Shown here: piece by piece, positions 59,301-64,000 of the stretch
Layout of the letters: each line of letters opens with the position of its first letter
Numbering within the stretch: the stretch's first letter is position 1
NCBI RefSeq assembly: GCF_039534125.1
Contig: NZ_BAAAUV010000004.1
Coordinates: 1 to 64,000 of the forward strand
Length of the DNA: 64,000 nt
From: Actinocorallia longicatena
GTDB taxonomy: Bacteria > Actinomycetota > Actinomycetes > Streptosporangiales > Streptosporangiaceae
Direction of reading: 5' to 3'
Notes under the pieces: generated by a model
Database searches by the model: none
What the model was told of the DNA's origin: nothing
Seen by the model: the letters and a program-made list of their open reading frames with translations, nothing else
Made by a program: the position numbers and the translations under genes

Positions 59301-60587
59301 ATGAACCGACGTGTCCTGCTCAACCTGACCGTCTTCGCGCTGCTGGCCTCCGTCGTCGTGGTGTGGGCGGCGTTCGGGCTGTTCAAGCTCAAGCTCACCG
59401 ACGAGCCCTACCGGGTGACCGTCGAGTTCGGGACCTCACCGGGGCTGCGGCCCGGTTTCGACGCCGCCTATCTCGGTGTGCGGATCGGCACCGTGCGGGC
59501 CGTCCGGCTCGCCGACCGCAAGGTCGTCGTGGACCTCGAGGTCGACCACGACGCCCGCGTCCCCGCTTCGGCGACGGCCTCCGCCCGGCGCAAGTCCGCC
59601 GTCGGCGAGCCGTACGTCGAGTTCGAGCCCGCGCCGGGAGACCAGGGAACCGGGCCGTTCCTGTCTCCCGGCGCGGTCGTCCCCGTCGAGCGCACGAGCC
59701 GGCCGCTGTCCTACAACGACCTGTTCGGCAGCACGCTCAAGCTGCTGCGGCTGCTGTCGCCGCAGGACACCAGGAAGCTCGTCCACGAGCTCGCGGTCGG
59801 CTGGAACGGCCGGGGCGAGTCTCTGGCGGAGATCCTCGACGGGGCCGACCAGCTCACCTCGGCCTTCGCCGGGCACGCGACGGAGCTCGACACCACCTAC
59901 CGCGAGCTGGCGAAGATCACCCACACCTACGCCGCCAAGCGCACCCGGCTGGCCCGGGGCCTCGACGACCTCGCCACCACGACCTCGGCCCTCGCCGACC
60001 TGCGCCACGACCTGGCGAAGCTGCGCGACACCGCGCCCGGAACCCTGAAGGACCTCAACGGGCTGCTCGACGCGATGCCGCAGGCCGGCTGCCTGCTCGA
60101 CGCGGTCGGCGGGGCGCTCCCCGAGGTGTTCTCGACCGCCCGGGCCAGGGACCTCGACAGGACGCTCGCTGCCGCGCCCGCCCTCGTGAAGGTGCTGAAC
60201 GACGTGAGCGGCGGCACCGCGGACAAGCCCGTCCTGCGCGCCAACGTGGTCGTGACCCTGCTCAGCCCGAAGCCGGCCGTGGAGTTCGAGAGGAACCAGG
60301 CCGTGCCCACGGTGCCCGCCGTCCCGACGTGCGACGGGACCGCCCGGCCCACCGCGCGGACGCCCGGGACGGCCGCGGAGAAGGCCGGCGCGCGACCGGC
60401 CCCCGCGACGCCCGCCGCCTCGGGGCCCACCGGGGTCGCGGTGACGAACTCCGGCGGCGGCTCCGCCCTCGGGCCGTCCGGCTGGCTGGTCTACCTGCCG
60501 CCGATCCTCGCGCTCGCCGTCCTCGTCAAGGCGGGGTCGGGCACCCTCACCGCCTTCGTCCGCAACGCCCGCAACCGCAGGAGATGA
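59301..60587 (+). CDS. mceF: MceF-like MCE-family protein
   Basis: A 428-residue Mce protein, the longest of the six as is usual for MceF. N-terminal helix (LTVFALLASVVVVWAAFGLF), MCE domain (RVTVEFGTSPGLRPGFDAAY, LGVRIGTVRAVRLADRKVV), a helical middle and an Ala/Pro/Thr-rich tail that ends in a second membrane helix (GWLVYLPPILALAVLVKAG). The C-terminal helix is noteworthy; many MceF proteins lack it. Confidence 0.88.
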   Translation: MNRRVLLNLTVFALLASVVVVWAAFGLFKLKLTDEPYRVTVEFGTSPGLRPGFDAAYLGVRIGTVRAVRLADRKVVVDLEVDHDARVPASATASARRKSAVGEPYVEFEPAPGDQGTGPFLSPGAVVPVERTSRPLSYNDLFGSTLKLLRLLSPQDTRKLVHELAVGWNGRGESLAEILDGADQLTSAFAGHATELDTTYRELAKITHTYAAKRTRLARGLDDLATTTSALADLRHDLAKLRDTAPGTLKDLNGLLDAMPQAGCLLDAVGGALPEVFSTARARDLDRTLAAAPALVKVLNDVSGGTADKPVLRANVVVTLLSPKPAVEFERNQAVPTVPAVPTCDGTARPTARTPGTAAEKAGARPAPATPAASGPTGVAVTNSGGGSALGPSGWLVYLPPILALAVLVKAGSGTLTAFVRNARNRRR

Positions 60588-60589
60588 CC

Positions 60590-61300
60590 ATGACAGTGAA
60601 GACGAAGACCGAAGAGCTCCCCGAGGCCGAGGCCGAGGCGCCCGAGGAACCCGAAGCGGCCAAGGAGCCCGAGGCGCCCGCGGCCGAGGAGCCCGAGGCA
60701 GAGGCGGCGGCCGAGCCCGAGGTCGCCGAGGCGGCGAAGGGGTGGCGGCGGCGGATCTCGCCCGGCCGGGCGATCAGCGGTGCTCTGGTGGCGGCCCTGG
60801 CCGTGCTGGCGGTGCTGGGCTGCTGGCAGTGGCGGTCGCTGGCGGGGGAGCGGGCGGAGCGCGCCGCGGTGGAGCGGGCCGCCGACCGGTTCGGCACGAG
60901 GTTCCTCAGCTACGACCACCGCGACGTCGACGCCGCGAAGAACGCCGTCACCAGCCTGATCACCGGCGACTTCGCCGAGTCCTACCGCACCCAGTTCGAG
61001 GCGGGCGTCGTCCCGTCGATCAAGCAGCTGGAGGCGAGGTCGACGGCCAGGGTCCGCTCGGTCTACGTCGGTGAGATCAACGGCAACCTGGCGGCCGCCG
61101 TGGTCATCGTCGACTCCGAGATGCACACCAAGGCCTGGACGAAGTGGACCACGGCCACCCATCTCGACCTCAAGCTGATCAAGCAGAGGGGCCACTGGCT
61201 GGTCACCGACATGACCTCGGCGGGCGCGCTCGACGAGAAGATGGTCGACCCGTCCGGCAAGCCGATCACCGCGGAGCAGCAGCCCGCGGCCACGAAATAG
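60590..61300 (+). CDS. Mce-associated membrane protein (Mas/Mam-like)
   Basis: A 236-residue protein: a 50-residue acidic Glu/Pro/Ala-rich N-terminal stretch, one membrane helix (ISGALVAALAVLAVLGCW), then an exported NTF2/Mas-like domain (FLSYDHRDVDAAKNAVTSLI, TGDFAESYRTQFEAGVVPSI). Such proteins stabilise Mce complexes in mycobacteria. Two ATGs (60584, 60590) exist; the second is 6 bases from AGGAG and preferred. The first overlaps the mceF stop. Confidence 0.85.
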   Translation: MTVKTKTEELPEAEAEAPEEPEAAKEPEAPAAEEPEAEAAAEPEVAEAAKGWRRRISPGRAISGALVAALAVLAVLGCWQWRSLAGERAERAAVERAADRFGTRFLSYDHRDVDAAKNAVTSLITGDFAESYRTQFEAGVVPSIKQLEARSTARVRSVYVGEINGNLAAAVVIVDSEMHTKAWTKWTTATHLDLKLIKQRGHWLVTDMTSAGALDEKMVDPSGKPITAEQQPAATK

Positions 61301-61303
61301 ACT
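61298..61303 (+). promoter_or_regulatory. Putative -10 (TAGACT) of the leaderless tetR after mce
   Basis: TAGACT ends 7 nt before the GTG at 61311 and includes the TAG stop of the Mce-associated gene, so this regulator may be transcribed apart from the mce operon. Confidence 0.4.
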
Positions 61304-61310
61304 CTCCCGT

Positions 61311-61937
61311 GTGGAGGGCCTGCGCGAAGGGGATCCGGAGGTGGCGGCGCGGCGGCGCATGACCCCGGCGCAGCGCCGCGCCGACCTGACGGGGACCGCG
61401 CTCGAGGTCTTCGCCGAGAAGGGCTACCGCGCGACCGCGATGGCCGACATCGCCGAGGCGTCCGGGGTGAACCGGTCGATCCTCTACGACCGTTTCCCGT
61501 CCAAGCGGGCGCTCTACCTGACGGTCCTGCAGGAGCAGCATGTCGCGGTGCTGGCCGCGCTGGGCGTCGGCCTCGCGGGCCACACGGGGACCCGGGGGCG
61601 GATCGCCGCGGTCGTCGAGGGCTATCTGCGCTACGCCCGAGCGTGCCGGTCCGGGCGGCGGCTGCTGTTCGACGTCGCGCCCGAGGACGATCCGGAGATC
61701 CGCATCGTCCGGCACGGGATCGCCGAGTCCAGGACCAGGACGCTCGCGCTGCTGCTCGGCCCGGATCTGCTGCGGATCGGGATCGAACCCGGCTCGGACG
61801 CCGCGGGGCTGCGCGCGGAGGTGTTCCTGTCCGGCCTCGACGGGCTGGCCCGCTGGTGGGAGGAGCACGACGGGCTCTCCCACGAGGAGATCACGGCGAT
61901 CGCGATGCGCATGCTGTGGACGGGACTCGAGGTCTGA
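61311..61937 (+). CDS. TetR/AcrR family transcriptional regulator, likely of the mce operon
   Basis: A 208-residue TetR repressor: RADLTGTALEVFAEKGYRATAM, IAEASGVNRSILYDRFPSKRALY (HTH). It lies 10 bp after the Mce-associated gene on the same strand. The order suggests control of mce expression by an imported lipid or its CoA ester (inference). A later start (MTPAQRRADL) is possible. Confidence 0.88.
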   Translation: MEGLREGDPEVAARRRMTPAQRRADLTGTALEVFAEKGYRATAMADIAEASGVNRSILYDRFPSKRALYLTVLQEQHVAVLAALGVGLAGHTGTRGRIAAVVEGYLRYARACRSGRRLLFDVAPEDDPEIRIVRHGIAESRTRTLALLLGPDLLRIGIEPGSDAAGLRAEVFLSGLDGLARWWEEHDGLSHEEITAIAMRMLWTGLEV

Positions 61938-61940
61938 GCG

Positions 61941-62522
61941 TCAGGCCGGGGCGAAACCGCCCTTGAGCGTGGCTATCACGGCGTCGACCAAATCGGCGCG
62001 CGGGGTCGAGGGGTGCCGGTCCCACCAGCGGATGCCGCCGTCGAGCGCCGACACGATCACCTCCACCGCCGCCCAGCCGTTCGGCGGCTCGGGGTCGATC
62101 CCGACGGCGGCGAGATCGGCGGTGAGCAGAACACGCGCCACCTCGATGCCGCCGTCGCGGACCTCGCGGCGCAGTTCCCGCAGCTCGGGGTCGCCCTCAC
62201 GGCTCCGGTCGAACAGCAGCCGGGCGGCGGCCGGGTTCGTCTCGGCGTAGGCGAAGTAGGCGTCGACGGCCGCCCGCATCCGCTGTTCGGGGGTGCCGTC
62301 CCCGGTCACCCGCGTGCTCACGTAGGCGACGGCCGCCTCGGTCTGCTCGCGCAGGACGGCCATGTAGAGCTCCCGCTTGGAGGCGAAGTGCTCGTACAGG
62401 CTGGTCCTGGTGATCCCCGCGGCGGAGGCGATCTCGGCCAGCGCCGTCGCCGAGTAGCCCTTCGCGGCGAAGACCCCGAGCGCCTCGGCCCTGATCCGTC
62501 CCGCCCTAGCCGCCTTGTCCAT
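61941..62522 (-). CDS. TetR/AcrR family transcriptional regulator
   Basis: A 193-residue TetR repressor: IRAEALGVFAAKGYSATALAE, IASAAGITRTSLYEHFASKREL (HTH). It is convergent with the mce-linked tetR (3 bp between stops), and its start overlaps the end of the HTH-citrate synthase gene by 17 bp, so it is co-transcribed with that gene. The two tetR genes are only distantly alike. Confidence 0.88.
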   Translation of the reverse strand: MDKAARAGRIRAEALGVFAAKGYSATALAEIASAAGITRTSLYEHFASKRELYMAVLREQTEAAVAYVSTRVTGDGTPEQRMRAAVDAYFAYAETNPAAARLLFDRSREGDPELRELRREVRDGGIEVARVLLTADLAAVGIDPEPPNGWAAVEVIVSALDGGIRWWDRHPSTPRADLVDAVIATLKGGFAPA

Positions 62523-63726
62523 GCGCGGTCACCACCCGGAACCGCAGCTCGGGCTCGCGGTACTCCTCGAGGGCGTGGGCGATCCAGCCGACGACCCTGG
62601 CGACGGCGAAGATCGCCTCCGGGGCTTCGGGGACCATCCCGCCGGCCAGGCAGAGGGTGGCGAGGGCGAGGTCGACGTTGGGGGAGTCGACGGTGTCCCT
62701 GGCCACCACCTCGGTCAGCCGCCGCGCGGCGTGCAGGGCCCGGTCCGAGGAGGGCACGTCCTCGAGCAGCCGGAACAGGGCCCGGGCGCGCGGGTCGCCC
62801 TGGGGGTAGAGGCGGTGGCCGAAGCCCGGCACCGTCCGGCCGTGCCGCAGCAGCTCGGGCACGAGGGCCGTGGCGTCACCGCGCTCCATGACGTCCGACA
62901 GGATCCGGTGGCACTCTCCGGCGGCCGCCCCGTGCAGGGGGCCGTCGAGGGCGCCGAGGCCGGCCGAGACCACCGCGTACGGATGGGCCCTGGCGGAGGC
63001 GGCGACCCGGACGGCCAGGGTCGAGACGGCGAGGTCGTGGTCGATGAGCAGGGCGAGCGCCTGGTCGATGACGGGTCCGAACCGGTCGTCGGCGTCCTCG
63101 GCGAGTGCCGACCGCAGCCGTTCCGCGATCGGGGCCTCGATCGGCGCCTCGATCGGCGCTGGGGGCCCGCAGACGCCGCGGACCGCCGCCGCGACGATGG
63201 CCCGGCCCGCCGACAGGACGCTCTCGGCCCGCAGGTCGTAGCGGAGCGGGTCGGCGGCGGCCGCGGTGACCACGGCCATCCTGATCCGGTCGGTGAGGGT
63301 CGAGGAGGCGGGCATCGCGGCGCCGACCCGGTCGACGGCCTCGATCTGGGCGGGCAGCGCGGTGAAGCCGCCGGGCAGCTCGGGCCGTCCGGTCCAGACC
63401 CAGCCGGCGGTCCGCTCGAAGCCGAGGCGTGCGGCGAGGTCCACGGCGTCGGCGTCGCGGTAGCTGAACCGGCCGTCCTCGATCCGGGTGATCGTGGTGT
63501 CGATGCGGGGGAAGTCCTCGGTGAACCCCGTGCCCCTGACGGTCCGCTGCCCCTGCTCGGCGAAGCGCTCCACCTCGGCGGCGTCGAACGTGCTGCCCCG
63601 GCTGCCGGGCGTGCGGGCGCTGCGCAGGAGGCCGCGGCTCGCGTAGGCGTAGACGGTCTCGACCTTGACCCCCAGGCGCTCGGCCACCTGGAGGGTCGTC
63701 AGCCGCTTCGCTGAGTTGGTGTTCAT
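62506..63726 (-). CDS. Citrate synthase-like protein with an N-terminal helix-turn-helix
   Basis: A 406-residue protein. Residues 1-60 form a MerR/excisionase-type DNA-binding domain (RLTTLQVAERLGVKVETVY, AYASRGLLRSARTPGSRGST, FDAAEVERFAEQ). The rest is a citrate/methylcitrate synthase fold. All three catalytic positions look intact: His in GPLHGAAAGE, His in VPGFGHRLYPQGDPRAR and Asp in SPNVDLALATL. It may be an active synthase, a regulator or both. The ATG at 63726 lies only 57 bp from the start of a divergent, normal citrate synthase. Confidence 0.87.
   Translation of the reverse strand: MNTNSAKRLTTLQVAERLGVKVETVYAYASRGLLRSARTPGSRGSTFDAAEVERFAEQGQRTVRGTGFTEDFPRIDTTITRIEDGRFSYRDADAVDLAARLGFERTAGWVWTGRPELPGGFTALPAQIEAVDRVGAAMPASSTLTDRIRMAVVTAAAADPLRYDLRAESVLSAGRAIVAAAVRGVCGPPAPIEAPIEAPIAERLRSALAEDADDRFGPVIDQALALLIDHDLAVSTLAVRVAASARAHPYAVVSAGLGALDGPLHGAAAGECHRILSDVMERGDATALVPELLRHGRTVPGFGHRLYPQGDPRARALFRLLEDVPSSDRALHAARRLTEVVARDTVDSPNVDLALATLCLAGGMVPEAPEAIFAVARVVGWIAHALEEYREPELRFRVVTAHGQGG
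63134..63157. repeat. Two 12-base tandem units (GCCTCGATCGGC-type) in the citrate synthase gene
   Basis: GCCTCGATCGGC-type unit repeated at 63134 and 63146, coding for a repeated Pro-Ile-Glu-Ala (APIEAPIEAPI). In-frame 12-base unit, so copy-number change would only lengthen a loop. Confidence 0.7.
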
Positions 63727-63747
63727 CGAGATGAATCCTAGGACACA

Positions 63748-63775
63748 TTGACAATATTGAATATATTGATACATG
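63748..63775 (+). promoter_or_regulatory. Promoter of the second citrate synthase: TTGACA-N16-TACATG
   Basis: A perfect -35 TTGACA (63748-63753), 16-base spacer and TACATG (63770-63775), about 8 bases before the ATG at 63784. The spacer is filled by a palindrome (next entry), a MerR-like layout. Confidence 0.6.
63752..63768. promoter_or_regulatory. Palindrome CAATAT-TGAAT-ATATTG in the citrate synthase promoter
   Basis: Perfect 6-base arms with a 5-base centre, between the -35 and -10 of the divergent citrate synthase and 25 bases before the start of the HTH-citrate synthase. It is a natural candidate for binding by that HTH domain. Confidence 0.6.
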
Positions 63776-63783
63776 TTGATTCC

Positions 63784-64000
63784 ATGCAGACAATCGCACC
63801 CAGGGGCCTGGCCGGAGTCGTCGTCACCGAGACCGAGATCGGAGACGTCCGAGGGCTGGAGGGCTTCTTCCACTACCGCCAGTACTCGGCCGTCGAACTC
63901 GCCGAGAAGCGCACGTTCGAGGACGTCTGGCATCTGATGATCAAGGGCGAGCTGCCCGGCGCGGAGCAGGCGGCCAGGTTCGCCGCCGAGATCGCGCCGC
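63784..64000 (+). CDS. Citrate synthase, N-terminal part (runs off the window)
   Basis: The first 72 codons of a bacterial type citrate synthase: GLAGVVVTETEIGDVRGLEG, FFHYRQYSAVELAEKRTFED, VWHLMIKGELP. It condenses acetyl-CoA (or propionyl-CoA) with oxaloacetate. It lacks the HTH of its divergent paralogue. Catalytic residues lie beyond the right edge. Confidence 0.9.
   Translation, partial: MQTIAPRGLAGVVVTETEIGDVRGLEGFFHYRQYSAVELAEKRTFEDVWHLMIKGELPGAEQAARFAAEIAP

Noticed and set aside
52479..61300. Calling the mce operon mce4 (KstR-controlled steroid importer)
   Set aside because: No KstR motif (TnnAACnnGTTnnA) was found near the operon, and the subunits cannot be assigned to mce1-4 by eye. 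The steroid link rests only on the distant ipdF-fadA6 pair.

Overview
The window is high-GC actinobacterial DNA. GTG starts are frequent, overlapping stop/start codons (GTGA, ATGA) are common, and the gene families are actinobacterial: an mce/yrbE operon, LCP ligases, an actinobacterial GuaB1, a FolP2-type DHPS homologue, an AfsR/SARP regulator, and many TetR regulators with acyl-CoA enzymes. A filamentous actinomycete of the Streptosporangiales type (for example Thermomonosporaceae) is my best guess, but this rests on gene content only. I see no tRNA, CRISPR array, transposase or integrase. No stretch longer than about 300 bases lacks a gene.

Layout. 1-92: the 3' end of a 5S rRNA and its terminator. 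108-7205: a TetR regulator divergent from an AtuA-AccD-AccA-acyl-CoA dehydrogenase operon, resembling the Rv0976c-Rv0972c/atu type acyl-CoA carboxylase clusters. 7325-9102: an RDD membrane protein and an enolase-superfamily protein that has lost its catalytic lysines. 9160-11131: a KstR2-type box in front of ipdF and fadA6, two genes of steroid C/D-ring (HIP) catabolism. 11156-16134: a small HEXXH protein, two LCP cell-wall ligases and GuaB1. 16285-20021: three regulators (SARP, tandem Lrp/AsnC, LysR). 20030-29898: housekeeping and accessory genes (SurE, FolP2, Rieske protein, Gmd with an apparent CTG start, RtcB with an overlapping partner, thioesterase, CGNR regulator, and a molybdopterin set moaA-DUF3467-mobA-DUF6457). 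30351-32900: a RING-finger protein of the MXAN_6230/SCO0854 type. 32897-42114: a ytfGH-like pair, an amidase, thymidine kinase, a TetR/P450 pair, LtrA, PolX and AlkB divergent around an SOS box, and a crotonase. 42140-47472: an antiporter, then a TetR with twin operators facing an acyl-CoA dehydrogenase-SDR-MaoC operon, and a secreted HNH nuclease. 47684-50559: a SIS protein, a MocR regulator and a TetR. 50765-61937: two DUF2236 oxygenase-like genes divergent from a full mce operon (yrbEAB, mceA-F, mas, tetR). 61941-64000: a TetR, a citrate synthase carrying an N-terminal DNA-binding domain, and, divergent from it, the start of a second citrate synthase.

How the genes work together. The strongest theme is acyl-CoA and lipid or steroid use: a lipid importer (mce), two acyl-CoA dehydrogenase operons, a KstR2-type steroid pair, a P450 and citrate synthases. 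Nearly every catabolic block has its own TetR and a readable palindrome. A second theme is expression: at least nine genes, mostly regulators and DNA-repair genes, lack a Shine-Dalgarno and carry a TANNNT hexamer 6-8 nt before the start codon, as expected of leaderless mRNAs.
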